From Syntrophales bacterium (lineage in GTDB: Bacteria > Desulfobacterota > Syntrophia > Syntrophales > PHBD01), in contig DAOSEM010000007.1 in assembly GCA_035363115.1 (NCBI GenBank), positions 134,611 to 198,610 of the forward strand: 64,000 bases of DNA, in the 5' to 3' direction. Under the pieces are notes generated by a model. That model was given only the letters and a program-made list of their open reading frames with translations. It made no database searches and had not been told where the DNA came from. A program made the position numbers and the translations under genes. Positions 8,625 through 17,423 of this stretch are shown here, piece by piece; position 1 is the stretch's first letter; every line of letters starts with the position of its first letter.

Positions 8625-9155
8625 ATGAAACGACTGCTGGTTCTGTCTCTGTTGTGCATCCCGTGGATTTTTGTTTCCGTTGTCACGGCGGCGCAGGCCG
8701 CCCCCGTGCGGATCGGCATCATCGACGTCCAGAAAATCATCAAGGATTCCAAGGCGGCCAAGGACGCCCGGGCTGTCTTTCAGAAGGAGCAGGAAAAGAG
8801 GCAGGCTGCCTATGCCGCGCGGGAGAAAGAGGTTGTGAAGCTCCAGGAGGAGTTGAAAAAACTCGACGCCAATGCGCCGGCGGAACTCCGGAAGACAAAG
8901 ACGGACAAGTTCAATATCGAGGCCAGGGAACTGAAGCGGTTCAAGGACGATCTCGAAGAGGAACTGCGGCGAAAGGAAATCGAGCTGACGGCAAAGGTAA
9001 TCCAGGATCTCAACCGCATCCTGGCGGAGTTCCGGAAGAAGGAAAAGCTGACGGTTATTCTCTATAAATCCTCTGCCGCCGCCTATGACGAGGCCCTGGA
9101 CATCACGGACCGGGTCATCAAAATATACGACAGCGAGACGGAAAAGAAGAAATAG
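8625..9155 (+). CDS. OmpH/Skp-family periplasmic chaperone
   Basis: The ATG at 8625 follows GGGAGGA and begins a 176-residue protein with a clear signal peptide (MKRLLVLSLLCIPWIFV, cleavage near AQA/AP). The mature part starts RIGIIDVQKIIKDSKAAKDA, the Skp opening, and continues as a long charged coiled coil ending in a beta strand (LTVILYKSSAAAYDEALDITDRVI). Skp trimers hold unfolded outer-membrane proteins in the periplasm. It lies apart from the usual bamA-skp-lpxD cluster, so it may be a secondary paralogue. Confidence 0.88.
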   Translation: MKRLLVLSLLCIPWIFVSVVTAAQAAPVRIGIIDVQKIIKDSKAAKDARAVFQKEQEKRQAAYAAREKEVVKLQEELKKLDANAPAELRKTKTDKFNIEARELKRFKDDLEEELRRKEIELTAKVIQDLNRILAEFRKKEKLTVILYKSSAAAYDEALDITDRVIKIYDSETEKKK

Positions 9156-9175
9156 CGGATTCCGGAGAGATCCTG

Positions 9176-9457
9176 TTACGGCCGGTCCGTCCGGCTTCCC
9201 CCGGCCTGCCGCTCCCGGATGTGCTGGTCCAGGAGGGGCTGCAGGATCGAGAGGAACAGGTCCACGTCTCTGCGAGCCGTCTCAAGCTGCCCGGGGGCCA
9301 TCCGGTCCCCGAACATCTTGTGGAAGTTCTCCACGACCTGTTCGAATTCTTCCTGCGCGGCCATGGATTCGCCGATATCGGTGCTCATCATGCAGACCTG
9401 CAGGCAGAGGGAGGATATCTTCATCTGGGCGAGTATTTCGTATGGATCCGTACTCAT
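9176..9457 (-). CDS. Conserved hypothetical helical protein
   Basis: This 93-residue protein starts at an ATG preceded by AGGAGG with good spacing. It is mostly helical with a methionine/cysteine-rich segment (MKISSLCLQVCMMSTDIG) and a charged C-terminal tail. No signal peptide or recognisable domain is present. It lies convergent to the Skp-like gene and downstream of the methyltransferase on the same strand. Function unknown; the strong ribosome site supports translation. Confidence 0.6.
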   Translation of the reverse strand: MSTDPYEILAQMKISSLCLQVCMMSTDIGESMAAQEEFEQVVENFHKMFGDRMAPGQLETARRDVDLFLSILQPLLDQHIRERQAGGSRTDRP

Positions 9458-9536
9458 GGTATGCCAATTCCTCCTGGAGTTCGCCGCCTCCGTCGAATCG
9501 GCGGCCCGGGTGGGGACTCTGCTTACCAGAAAAATC

Positions 9537-10331
9537 TCAGCCTGACAAACCGCCTCTTTTCCGGATGAAAAAGTAGCCGTGGTTTTCCTGCCTGTCGTCC
9601 AGATCCCGGGCCGCCTCCAGGACGTCCAGGCCGGTGTCTTCCAGGAGATTCCGGAAGTCCCGGAATGGGAAGGACGTCATGGTGATGACGTGAGCGGCGT
9701 ACGATCCTTCCCCTTCCTTTGTCCGGTACCGGTCCGAGCCGTCCGAGTAGCGCATCTGCAAAAAGGCGAAGGCGCCATCCCGGAGCAGCTTCTCCATGAC
9801 CCGGATCACCCGTCCGGTATAGGCCCGTGAAGGGAAGTGCTGGAAGACGGCAATGGACAGGATGAAATCCACGGAACCCGCCGGGACGATGTCCAGGATG
9901 GATTCCGGATGCTCTGCGGCGATCAGGGTGTCCCTGAAATTCCGGTGCCCCAGCCGCTCCATCTGGCATCTGCACTCCTGGAGGGTGGCGCCGGAGATTT
10001 CGACCCCGTAGATCCGTGAAAAACGCTCGCAGAGGATCCGGGTCAGGGCGCCGCCGCCGCATCCCCATTCCAGGGCTTGCGCATCCCCTGGGGGAAACGC
10101 AGTTCCGGCAGCGGCAAAACGGCGGAACCGTTCTTCCAGGAGATCCCGGTGGAACTCCCCGTGCTCCATCCAGCGTTCCCGCGCCCAGCGCCCGGAGCCG
10201 CACCAGTGAGACTGGTCCCGGATCCGGTCGTCATCGGCGCTCATCCGCCAATACCGGCCCGCTTCACGGCCGGAATCGTCGGGTCCCGCCTGCCCCATGC
10301 GGCGGATGGTCCGCCTCAGCCATGACACCAT
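9537..10331 (-). CDS. Class I SAM-dependent methyltransferase
   Basis: The 264 residues have a long basic N-terminus (SWLRRTIRRM), SAM motif I LEWGCGGGALTRIL, the acidic loop YGVEISGATL and a conserved VDFILSIAVFQHFPSRAY segment, as in methyltransferase-12/25 type enzymes. It is not closely similar to the methyltransferase at 7737-8369. The likely substrate is a small molecule or glycan precursor; no neighbour narrows this. An alternative frame at 9523-10203 lacks the SAM motif and is not the real one. Confidence 0.82.
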   Translation of the reverse strand: MVSWLRRTIRRMGQAGPDDSGREAGRYWRMSADDDRIRDQSHWCGSGRWARERWMEHGEFHRDLLEERFRRFAAAGTAFPPGDAQALEWGCGGGALTRILCERFSRIYGVEISGATLQECRCQMERLGHRNFRDTLIAAEHPESILDIVPAGSVDFILSIAVFQHFPSRAYTGRVIRVMEKLLRDGAFAFLQMRYSDGSDRYRTKEGEGSYAAHVITMTSFPFRDFRNLLEDTGLDVLEAARDLDDRQENHGYFFIRKRGGLSG

Positions 10332-10644
10332 GCCACCCCCTTCCCGTCAGCACGGCTGTACCCGATTCGTGGTGGTTTCGCAACGGTTCCGTAAAGGCCC
10401 CCCCGCATACATCCGGGAGGCATGAACGGTCCGGCTTTGCTCCTTGACGATCGCCGCCGGGGAATCGTATGATGCATATCAAGGGCGCTTCCGCCCCCTC
10501 CATGAGGGACGTGTAGGCCTGGCGGACCCGGGACGGCGTCAGCATTCTGATGTGGAAGGACCATTTCTTCCCGACCTTTTTCAGCCGTGTTTCACACTGC
10601 CTGTGGGTCCGGGGAGCGCAGCGGCAATGAAACGGGAGTGAACC
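10332..10644. other. Intergenic region with a candidate promoter
   Basis: This stretch lies upstream of both the minus-strand methyltransferase and the + strand coiled-coil genes. Open frames on the minus strand have no ribosome site. It holds the promoter-like pair annotated at 10444-10473; otherwise I see nothing in it. Confidence 0.4.
10444..10473 (+). promoter_or_regulatory. Candidate sigma-70 promoter
   Basis: TTGACG (10444-10449), an 18-base spacer and TATGAT (10468-10473) would drive the small coiled-coil genes and the peptidase downstream, with a ~165-base leader. Confidence 0.4.
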
Positions 10645-10902
10645 GTGACGATGGATGCATTGAAGGGTGAACTGGAGGCGACGTACGAGGAAATCGTGGA
10701 TGTCCTGTCAAGGCGTCTGGAATCGGTCTGGGATATCCTGAAGGACGTACAGAAAGAATCCATATCCATGCAGGAAAAGGTCGAGGCGGTCAGAGCGGCC
10801 GTCGGTGACCTGAGGCAGGCAATCGTTCAGAGCTCGCTGGATGACGGGGACAGGGCCCGATTCGAGGCGCACCTCAAGAAAATGGAAGATTTGCTTGCTT
10901 GA
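10645..10902 (+). CDS. Small acidic coiled-coil protein, paralogue of the next gene
   Basis: This 85-residue protein (GTG at 10645; in-frame ATG at 10651) is almost entirely predicted helix with heptad spacing (EEIVDVLSRRLESVWDILKDV). Its C-terminal half aligns with the protein at 10935: VRAAVGDLRQAIVQSSLDD matches IREAVEDLKQSVYALKLDD, and both end in M/I-E-x-LL. The two probably arose by tandem duplication. No enzymatic motif, signal or membrane segment; a structural or regulatory partner role is inference. Confidence 0.65.
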   Translation: MTMDALKGELEATYEEIVDVLSRRLESVWDILKDVQKESISMQEKVEAVRAAVGDLRQAIVQSSLDDGDRARFEAHLKKMEDLLA

Positions 10903-10934
10903 ACCGGGATGAATGGAGCCGGGGAGGTTGAGTC

Positions 10935-11138
10935 ATGATCGAGCGGCTGCAGACTCAGATCGAGTCCATTTCGGAAATGGCGGAGAAGCTGGCGGAGCGT
11001 ATCGAGGATATCCGGGAGGCCGTGGAAGATTTGAAACAGTCCGTCTATGCCTTGAAACTGGACGACGACCAGACAGAAGAATTGGAAGATGTTTTCGATC
11101 GCATCGAAACCCTTCTTTCCGGGGCTGATCTCGAATGA
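10935..11138 (+). CDS. Small acidic coiled-coil protein, paralogue of the previous gene
   Basis: This 67-residue protein follows a strong GGGGAGG site. It consists of one long amphipathic helix with repeated EKLAERIEDIREAVEDL spacing, and shares its C-terminal 36 residues with the product of the preceding gene. Its stop overlaps the start of the peptidase gene (ATGATGG), so the three are probably translated as a coupled unit. Function unknown. Confidence 0.7.
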   Translation: MIERLQTQIESISEMAEKLAERIEDIREAVEDLKQSVYALKLDDDQTEELEDVFDRIETLLSGADLE

Positions 11139-11998
11139 TGGTTCGACAGGCATTTCCCCGGGAACGGCGATCCTGCGGAGAAGGACGAACACGCGGTTCG
11201 GTGTCCGGTATCCTGAGCCGAATCGGCTCCGGACAAAGGTTCCTCCTGTGTGCCGCCGGCCGACCCGGGACGGTTACGCGATCTGCTCTCCTGGCCTTCC
11301 TTGTCCTGCCGGCTTTGGCGATGCTTCTGCCGTCATTCGCGGAGGCAGGGGATATCTATCGCTACACCGCCCCGGACGGGAGCGTTCTCTTCACCAACAT
11401 GCCCATGGCACCGGCCCAGGCCGAGCGGATCTTCCATGACCCGCCGGCGCCTTCCTCCGGGCTGGCCTCGTCGTCGAATCCCCGTTCCGCCGCATCCGTG
11501 CAGGATGCCGGCTCGTCGTCGGACAGGGCGAAAGCATCTGCCGCAACCTCCCATCTCATCACCCCTTTCCCCCTGGTGAAGCAGAAGGGACCCTGGTGTG
11601 TGGCTGCCAGCGCCGAGATGGTCCTGAAATACTACGGTTTCCCCGGACGACAGGACGATATCGCCTTCGGGGTTTACGAAAACCGGAATACCGGTACCAC
11701 CCTGGCGACGATCTGCCGCTACATCAATCGCATCGCCGGGCTTCGGGCCTGGCTCCGGGAGCGGACCGGCTTTGAAGTCGTCAAGCGCTGCATCGATTCA
11801 AATGTGCCTGTCATGGTGCCCCTGAAGGAGCCGGGGCAGAGCGAGGGGCATCTTGTTGTGGTCATCGGGTACGATGACAGCCGGCAGGTGATGACCTTGG
11901 CGGAGCCCGCCACGGGGCTTGCCGTCCAGGTTCCCTACCGGAGCTTCCTGAAAGTCTGGACGGGTGCCTCCGTGACCGTGACCCCGACACGGCTGTAA
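11135..11998 (+). CDS. Exported C39-like cysteine peptidase with N-terminal DUF4124-like segment
   Basis: The 287 residues have a basic leader followed by a hydrophobic signal/anchor (LLAFLVLPALAMLLPSFAEA), then IYRYTAPDGSVLFTNMP, which resembles DUF4124 cell-envelope proteins, a serine/alanine-rich linker, and a papain-like C39 domain. Catalytic residues are C155 in GPWCVAASAEMVLKYYG and H239 in GHLVVVIGYDD. C39 domains process bacteriocin leaders when fused to ABC exporters, but stand-alone exported versions have unknown substrates. It overlaps the preceding small gene by 4 bases, which suggests that the small proteins are functionally linked, perhaps as substrates or partners. Confidence 0.8.
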   Translation: MMVRQAFPRERRSCGEGRTRGSVSGILSRIGSGQRFLLCAAGRPGTVTRSALLAFLVLPALAMLLPSFAEAGDIYRYTAPDGSVLFTNMPMAPAQAERIFHDPPAPSSGLASSSNPRSAASVQDAGSSSDRAKASAATSHLITPFPLVKQKGPWCVAASAEMVLKYYGFPGRQDDIAFGVYENRNTGTTLATICRYINRIAGLRAWLRERTGFEVVKRCIDSNVPVMVPLKEPGQSEGHLVVVIGYDDSRQVMTLAEPATGLAVQVPYRSFLKVWTGASVTVTPTRL

Positions 11999-12020
11999 AG
12001 GAACCGTTCCCTTCCCGTGT

Positions 12021-12803
12021 TCAATCCTCGATGATGGCCACCGGCCGGCACCATCCGGCGGATGCCCCCTTGATCTTGACGGGGAAGCAGCAGACGGTGA
12101 ACCCGTGGGGGCGACCGATGGCGGAGAGGTTGGCCATCTTCTCCATGTGGCAGTAGCCGATTTCAATGCCGGCGAAGTGGGCCTCCCAGACGACCCGGGG
12201 ATCCCCCTTCTCCTGGAATTCCTTGGCCAGAAACGGCAGGGGCCTGTCCCAGCTCCAGGCGTCGATGCCCACCACGCGCACGCCCTTTTCCGTCAGGAAG
12301 AGGGTGCTTTCCCGGTCCATGCCCGCCCCCTTGAGCAGATACTCGGCCTTTCCCCAGGCCGCTTCCGCCCCCGTCTGGACGAGTACGATGTCCAGCGGCT
12401 TGATCTCGTAGCGGATTCTGTCCAACTCCTTCTGAACATCCCCGGCGGTGATGCGCTCACCGTCTCCCTTGTGCCGGAAGTCCAGCAGGACCCCGTCGCT
12501 CATGCACCACTCGAGGGGGATCTCGTCGATGGTCATGGCTGGCTTCCCCTTGTCCTGGGTGGGGTGGTAGTGGTACGGCGCATCCAGGTGGGTTCCGCTG
12601 TGGGTGGCGAGATGGACGAATTCGACGGCCCAGCCGACACCGCCCGGGAGCTGGTCCTGCCGGATTCCCGGGAAGAAATCGAGCATGCTGGGGGCGCCCA
12701 TGGCATGATCGATGTAGTCGATCTTCGGGATCATCATGGGCGGGTCCGACGGAAGGCCGGACTCGATGGCGATGCTCAGGTCGACGAAACGCTTTCTGGT
12801 CAT
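12021..12803 (-). CDS. Cyclase-family (kynurenine formamidase-like) metal hydrolase
   Basis: This 260-residue member of the cyclase family (PF04199 type) has the metal-binding signature HSGTHLDAPYHY and a second conserved block (VRVVGIDAWSWDRP). Family members hydrolyse N-formylkynurenine, cyclic amides or related compounds. The ribosome site AAGGAGGG is ideal. It lies downstream of the OFA-type transporter on the same strand, so the two may import and process the same carboxylate or amide substrate; that is inference. Confidence 0.85.
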   Translation of the reverse strand: MTRKRFVDLSIAIESGLPSDPPMMIPKIDYIDHAMGAPSMLDFFPGIRQDQLPGGVGWAVEFVHLATHSGTHLDAPYHYHPTQDKGKPAMTIDEIPLEWCMSDGVLLDFRHKGDGERITAGDVQKELDRIRYEIKPLDIVLVQTGAEAAWGKAEYLLKGAGMDRESTLFLTEKGVRVVGIDAWSWDRPLPFLAKEFQEKGDPRVVWEAHFAGIEIGYCHMEKMANLSAIGRPHGFTVCCFPVKIKGASAGWCRPVAIIED

Positions 12804-12818
12804 GGCTCCCTCCTTGGG

Positions 12819-12881
12819 GTAACGGATTCCAGCCGTTACGCCCGGCCTGCCAGGTTCAGGGATGGACGCTGGCAGGCCGGG
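12819..12881. repeat. Two hairpins between the transporter and cyclase genes
   Basis: GTAACGG/CCGTTAC (12819-12839) is followed by a perfect 13-bp inverted repeat CCCGGCCTGCCAG / CTGGCAGGCCGGG (12841-12853 and 12869-12881). No T run follows on the minus strand, so this is more likely an mRNA-stabilising or processing structure between co-transcribed genes than a terminator. Confidence 0.6.
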
Positions 12882-12937
12882 GTGACGGAGCAGGGTGGCC
12901 GAAGGCGAAATGACCGGCCGCTGCGGGCGTGTTTCTG

Positions 12938-14176
12938 TCAGGCGGTTTTCCGTTCAGGCCTGCTGTAGAGCAGGGCCAGGACGAACCCGACGATGAGGAG
13001 CCCCGCCGCCACGTACAGGGCGATTCCCTTCATCTGGGCGAACACCAGGGGGCCGACGACTCCCGCGGCGCCCCAGGCGGTCAGCATCATCCCGTAGACC
13101 TTGCCGATGTAGCTGGGGCCGAAGGAATCCGCGGCGAAGGCCGGCATGGTGGCGAACCCGCCGCCGTAGCAGGCCAGGAGATAACAGGCGATGACCGTGA
13201 AGAGAAGCTGGCTCGAGATGCCCGGAAGGACGATGTACAGGACCGCCTGGGTGACGAACATGGTCATGAAGACGTTTTTCCGGCCGATGGCGTCGGAGAG
13301 CCAGGCCCAGAGAAGCCGGCCGAGGCCGTTGAAGATGGAGGCGACGGCCAGGATCGTTCCGCCCGCCACGGCGAGGGCGGCAGCCGGGATCCCGGGATTC
13401 GATGCCTTCACCACGTCCTGGGCCATGGGCGAGAGTTGGGAGATGAGGCCCAGGCCGGCGGAGACGTTCAGGAACAGCATCGCCCAGAGCATCCACCACT
13501 GGCGGGTCTTGACCGCTTCGTCAAACTTGTAGGAATCCGCCGCCGAGACGCCGCCGGCTGCGGCCGGCTTGAAGCCCGCCGGCAGCCAGCCCGCCGGGGG
13601 GTTCTTGTAGAACTGTGCGGCACCGGTTACGGCGATCAGGAAGATGACGCCCCAGATGTAGAACGTGTTGGCCACGCCCATGGAGATGACCATGTCCGGG
13701 GCGATCTTGCCCATGAAGAAGGCGCCGGCGCCGAATCCCATGACGGCGAGTCCCGTCACGAGCCCCCGCTTGTCGGGAAACCACCGGATCAGAGTGGCGA
13801 TGGGCGTTACGTAGCCGAAGCCGTTCCCCAGACCGCCGATGAGGCCGAAGCCCAGGTACAGGAGCCAGATGCTGCCGATCGAGTCGGCCAGCCCCGCCAT
13901 GAGTGTCCCGATGCCGAAGAGCACGCCTCCCAGGGTGGCCACGAACTTGGGGCCTTTCTTATCCACTAGGGTTCCACCGAACGCCGCGGCCAGACCAATC
14001 ACGCCTATACAGATCATGAAGGTGACCTGCGTTTCCGTCTCCCCCCAGCCGTGGGTGTTCATCAGGGGTTTCTTGAAAACGGACCACGCATACACCGTTC
14101 CCAGGCACAACTGCATTACGATCGCCGCAATGGCGATCCACCAACGTTTTCCTTCCAGGTTTTCGTTACTCATCAT
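12938..14176 (-). CDS. OFA-type major facilitator transporter
   Basis: The 412 residues span about 12 membrane segments. The start (KRWWIAIAAIVMQLCLGTVYAWSVF) and the GFGLIGGLGNGFGYVTPIATLIRWFPDKRG block are typical of the oxalate:formate antiporter (OFA) branch, whose members move small carboxylates. The ribosome site GGAGGAT precedes ATG at 14176 (a second in-frame ATG follows directly). It is first in a minus-strand pair with the cyclase. The substrate cannot be read from sequence. Confidence 0.9.
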   Translation of the reverse strand: MMSNENLEGKRWWIAIAAIVMQLCLGTVYAWSVFKKPLMNTHGWGETETQVTFMICIGVIGLAAAFGGTLVDKKGPKFVATLGGVLFGIGTLMAGLADSIGSIWLLYLGFGLIGGLGNGFGYVTPIATLIRWFPDKRGLVTGLAVMGFGAGAFFMGKIAPDMVISMGVANTFYIWGVIFLIAVTGAAQFYKNPPAGWLPAGFKPAAAGGVSAADSYKFDEAVKTRQWWMLWAMLFLNVSAGLGLISQLSPMAQDVVKASNPGIPAAALAVAGGTILAVASIFNGLGRLLWAWLSDAIGRKNVFMTMFVTQAVLYIVLPGISSQLLFTVIACYLLACYGGGFATMPAFAADSFGPSYIGKVYGMMLTAWGAAGVVGPLVFAQMKGIALYVAAGLLIVGFVLALLYSRPERKTA

Positions 14177-14297
14177 ATCCTCCCTGGCACATTATTTATG
14201 TATGGCATGCGCACCATACCAGATTCCGTATGTGTTTGCATCGCTTGTTGCAGTATCCAGCCGGCGAACGGGCCGGGCAGATACGGACAGGGACGGG

Positions 14298-14331
14298 CCG
14301 AAAAAAGCTCCCCAGGGGGAGCTTTTTTCGG
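14298..14331 (-). terminator. Bidirectional intrinsic terminator
   Basis: CCGAAAAAAGCTCCCC / GGGGAGCTTTTTTCGG is a perfect 16-bp inverted repeat with a two-base loop and A/T runs on both arms. It lies 33 bases after the end of the prenyltransferase gene (minus strand) and would stop its transcript before the transporter gene. Confidence 0.9.
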
Positions 14332-14363
14332 TTCTCGTTCAAAATGGAAAAGCCGGGACTTCA

Positions 14364-15260
14364 TCAAATGACCGCCCTGGTGTCCAGCAGGATCGCCAGC
14401 AGGAGGAGTATCCCAAAGACGGTATCGAACTGTGCCGTCAGGGCGTCGGCCATGTCGGGGATCTTCTCCCGGAAGGTCTTCAGAAGGCTCACCGCCTTGG
14501 GAACGGAGAGAAAGATGAGGAGTCCCCAGAAGCTCATGACGCCCGTTGCAATCATTCCGAGCACGTACGCATAGGAGAGAACGATCATCCCCGCGAAGAG
14601 GAGGTAGCTCCTGCGGCTGCCCAGCATGATGCTGATGGTCTTGACGTTCTGGCGGGCGTCATAGGCAATGTCCCGCATGTTGTTGGCGAAGAGGACGAGG
14701 GCGACAAGGACGCCGAAGGGAATGGAAATGAGCAGAGCCTTGCTGGAAAGTCCCCCGCGCTGTACGGCATATGCCCCTTCGATCATGAGGGGGCCCCACA
14801 TCATGAAGACGGCGAATTCGCCGAGGGCGCGGTATTTGAACTTGACGGGCCCCGCCGTGTAGAAAACGCAGGTCAGGACCCCGATGATCCCGATCCAGAG
14901 GACGTGCCAGGAGCGGAAGAAAGCCGCCACCGTTCCAATGGTGATGGTGATGGCCAGCATGACGGCGGTCTCCGCAAGGAGTTGCCGGGGGGTCAGCATT
15001 CCCGAGATCAGCGGCTGGGGGCGGTATTTCGCCGTCGGTGAGTCCTCCTGGTCGACGCCGTAGCGGGTGTCGCAATAATCGTTGATAAGATTGGCCGCGG
15101 CGTGGAAGGTCGTGATGCCGACGGCCGTCAGGGCGAACCAGATCCAGGATATCGATCCCTCCTCCGCGGCGAGCAGCGTTCCCACCGATACGGAAATGAG
15201 AGACATCGTGAACGACCAGGGGCGGGTGGCAATGAAGTATTTCTTTACGGTCTCCAGCAT
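14364..15260 (-). CDS. UbiA-family prenyltransferase (MenA-like)
   Basis: From the ATG at 15260 the protein has 298 residues; upstream extension is not supported. It is highly hydrophobic with about eight membrane segments. The first aspartate motif is NLINDYCDTRYGVDQED (N/DxxxD of UbiA enzymes) and the second is ANNMRDIAYDARQ. The start KKYFIATRPWSFTMSLISVSVGT resembles 1,4-dihydroxy-2-naphthoate octaprenyltransferase, the menaquinone step, though other UbiA aromatics are possible. No other quinone gene lies nearby. Confidence 0.88.
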   Translation of the reverse strand: MLETVKKYFIATRPWSFTMSLISVSVGTLLAAEEGSISWIWFALTAVGITTFHAAANLINDYCDTRYGVDQEDSPTAKYRPQPLISGMLTPRQLLAETAVMLAITITIGTVAAFFRSWHVLWIGIIGVLTCVFYTAGPVKFKYRALGEFAVFMMWGPLMIEGAYAVQRGGLSSKALLISIPFGVLVALVLFANNMRDIAYDARQNVKTISIMLGSRRSYLLFAGMIVLSYAYVLGMIATGVMSFWGLLIFLSVPKAVSLLKTFREKIPDMADALTAQFDTVFGILLLLAILLDTRAVI

Positions 15261-15699
15261 ACGCAAAATCCTGCCTTTCCGGATGTTTCCACGGGAGGCG
15301 AATGTAATCGGGACAGGCTCCCAAGTCAAGCATTTATGGCGGGGAGACGAGCCCTGCAACTGCCGATGGAGAGACATCGCCGCGAACCGGAGGCGGCCCC
15401 TTCCGCTGCCTCTTTGCATGGCTCCTCGTTCCCGTCTCCCTCCTGTACGCGGAATCTTCTCCGCGGCCCGCGCGCAGGCGTTCTGCACGCGACGGACAGA
15501 TTTCATGGTCCGCTTGATTTTTTTATCAATATGTCTTTTGGGGAACGGTCCGGTCATTGTATAATGCGCCGCTCGGAAGTCCATGCCCGTCAGGTGCCGG
15601 CGTGAAAACCGGCCTGTCCTGACCGGGGAATCGGCTCTCCCGTCCGCGGATGGAGTGGGTGCCGTCCACGGGTCGATTCAAGGAACAGGAGGTGGATGA
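15261..15699. other. Intergenic region upstream of divergent genes
   Basis: This 439-base region separates the divergent prenyltransferase and the SCP2-like gene. Short open frames have no ribosome sites. It contains the candidate promoter at 15538-15565; nothing else is recognised. Confidence 0.4.
15538..15565 (+). promoter_or_regulatory. Candidate promoter of the redox cluster
   Basis: A consensus TATAAT (15560-15565) has a weak TTGGGG (15538-15543) 16 bases upstream. It would start the SCP2-like/alcohol dehydrogenase/AOR transcript. Confidence 0.4.
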
Positions 15700-16230
15700 A
15701 TGGATGCATTCCGGCAGGTCGCGGCCGGGAAAAAGCCTCTCCAGAGAATGTATGTTGCCTTCATGCTCTGGTTCGTCGGCCGGGCGATACAGGCCGCCGC
15801 CCGGGTGGATGACGAAATCGCCTCGGAATTTGATGACTTGCCACCCGGATTCACCTTTTCGCTGGCGGTCCTGCCGTCGGGTCCGGCCATGGCCATCGGT
15901 AAGGATGCGAGCGGGGGCGTGCGCTATCTCGGGACGAGCCCGGGACCGCGGAAGCCGGACCTGGAGATGAAGATCAAGAACATCGAGGCGGCCATGCTCA
16001 TGTTCACGTTCCGGGAGAGCACGGCGGCCGCCACGGCGCGAAACCGCCTCATCGTGGACGGCGATATCCCCGCGGCCTGCGCCGTCGTCCGGATCCTCGA
16101 CGCCGTGGAGGTCTACCTGCTGGTGAAACCCATCGCCAGGCTGGCGGTCAAGCGGTATCCATCCTGGCCCTTGCGGCGGATCCTGATCGGCCGGCCCTTG
16201 ATCTATCTCAGGTCCGTCCTGGGGATCTGA
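15700..16230 (+). CDS. SCP2-like lipid-carrier protein
   Basis: This 176-residue protein follows CAGGAGG. The central region (GFTFSLAVLPSGPAMAIGKD ... PDLEMKIKNIEAAMLMFTF) resembles sterol-carrier-2-like domains that bind acyl or other hydrophobic ligands; the identification is by pattern only. It stops 11 bases before the first alcohol dehydrogenase, so it is the first gene of the redox cluster. A role in presenting a fatty alcohol, aldehyde or acyl ligand to the downstream enzymes would fit but is inference. Confidence 0.6.
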   Translation: MDAFRQVAAGKKPLQRMYVAFMLWFVGRAIQAAARVDDEIASEFDDLPPGFTFSLAVLPSGPAMAIGKDASGGVRYLGTSPGPRKPDLEMKIKNIEAAMLMFTFRESTAAATARNRLIVDGDIPAACAVVRILDAVEVYLLVKPIARLAVKRYPSWPLRRILIGRPLIYLRSVLGI

Positions 16231-16240
16231 GGAGAGAGCC

Positions 16241-17404
16241 ATGACCGAATCCTTTGCCTTCCTGAGCCCCATCAAAATCAACGCGGGACGGAAAGCCCTG
16301 GAGCACCTCCCCTTCGAACTGGACGGGATGAACGCGGGGAAACCCCTGATCCTGACGGATCCGGAGGGAATCCGTGCCGGTCTGGACCGGATCGTCGAGG
16401 AAGCCTTCGGCGAGTCGGGCCTGGTCCTGGGATTCTACGGCGGAGTTCCTCCGGACCCGGATCCCGCCCTGATCCGCGATCTGGCCGGCCTGTACCTGGG
16501 ACGGGGGTTCGACGCCCTTGTGGCCGTCGGGTCCGGTTCCGTCATGAACACCGCCAAAATCCTGAACATCGCCGTTTCCGGCAGACCCGAAGACCTGGAA
16601 GCCTTTGCCGGGGAGGACCGGATACCGCGAAGGCTTCGTCCCTTCGTCGCCGTTCCCCGTTCCGGGGGGACCGGCTACGAGGCGTCGCAGCATGCCGTTC
16701 TCGGGGACAGGAAGTACTTGTCCCGCCGCCTGATGCCGGACCTGGTCGTCATCGACCCCCGGATGCTCGCACCCGGAAATCGCGCCTCCCTGGTGGAAGG
16801 CGCCCTCGCGGCCTGGGCGCATGCCGTCGAAGCATACTTCACCGCCCCGGAAAATCCCCTGGTGGAAGCGTATGCCGGAGGGGCGCTGGCCCTTCTTCGC
16901 GAAGCCCTGGTTCCGGGAATCCGTGGAACGGCGGACGAAAACGAACGGGTCGCCCTGGCGAATGCCGCCGTGTGTGCCGCCTGCGCCTTCTCCAATGCCC
17001 CCCTCGGGCCGGCCCACGTCCTGGGAGAGGCCATCGCGAGCGCGGCGGATATCTCCGCGGGGGCCGCCATGGGGCTTCTCCTGCCTTCCGTTGCCGCCCG
17101 CCTCGCGGGCCGGGATGGCCGGGACCTTTCCCGTCTTCTTCTTCCCTTGGCCGGGATGGACCGGTTTTCAGAAACGGCGGAGGCGGAGCGCAGCGCAGCG
17201 GTTCCCCCCCTTCTCGGCCGCATGCTGGAGGACATTCTGGCGGCCGCGGGGCGAATCGTCCCGCGGAACCTGGAGGAGGCGGGCCTGCCGCGGGAGCGCA
17301 TGGCGGATCTGGCAGGCGGTGCCGCGAGCGGAGAGGGATCATGGATGGTGGAGGACTCGATGGCGGTCCTCGAAGAGGCCTGGAACGGGAAAAGAGCCGC
17401 CTGA
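16241..17404 (+). CDS. Iron-alcohol-dehydrogenase paralogue with degenerate metal site
   Basis: This 387-residue protein has the type III (iron-containing) alcohol dehydrogenase fold, with the NAD region altered (GSGSVMNTAK instead of GGGSVMDTAK). Compared with its neighbour, two of the four metal ligands are missing: A190 replaces the aspartate, H194 and H259 remain, and A273 replaces the last histidine. The PTTAGTGSE motif is PRSGGTGYE. It is therefore unlikely to be a standard iron-dependent dehydrogenase; it could be a partner subunit of the next gene product, a regulator, or an enzyme with altered chemistry. It is 19 bases from the next gene and the composition matches its neighbours. 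Confidence 0.85.
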   Translation: MTESFAFLSPIKINAGRKALEHLPFELDGMNAGKPLILTDPEGIRAGLDRIVEEAFGESGLVLGFYGGVPPDPDPALIRDLAGLYLGRGFDALVAVGSGSVMNTAKILNIAVSGRPEDLEAFAGEDRIPRRLRPFVAVPRSGGTGYEASQHAVLGDRKYLSRRLMPDLVVIDPRMLAPGNRASLVEGALAAWAHAVEAYFTAPENPLVEAYAGGALALLREALVPGIRGTADENERVALANAAVCAACAFSNAPLGPAHVLGEAIASAADISAGAAMGLLLPSVAARLAGRDGRDLSRLLLPLAGMDRFSETAEAERSAAVPPLLGRMLEDILAAAGRIVPRNLEEAGLPRERMADLAGGAASGEGSWMVEDSMAVLEEAWNGKRAA

Positions 17405-17423
17405 ACGGCGAGAGGTGAAATCC

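Noticed and set aside
10264..10545. A 93-codon minus-strand frame overlapping the start of the methyltransferase gene
   Set aside because: No ribosome site, basic low-complexity composition, and overlap with a well-supported gene.
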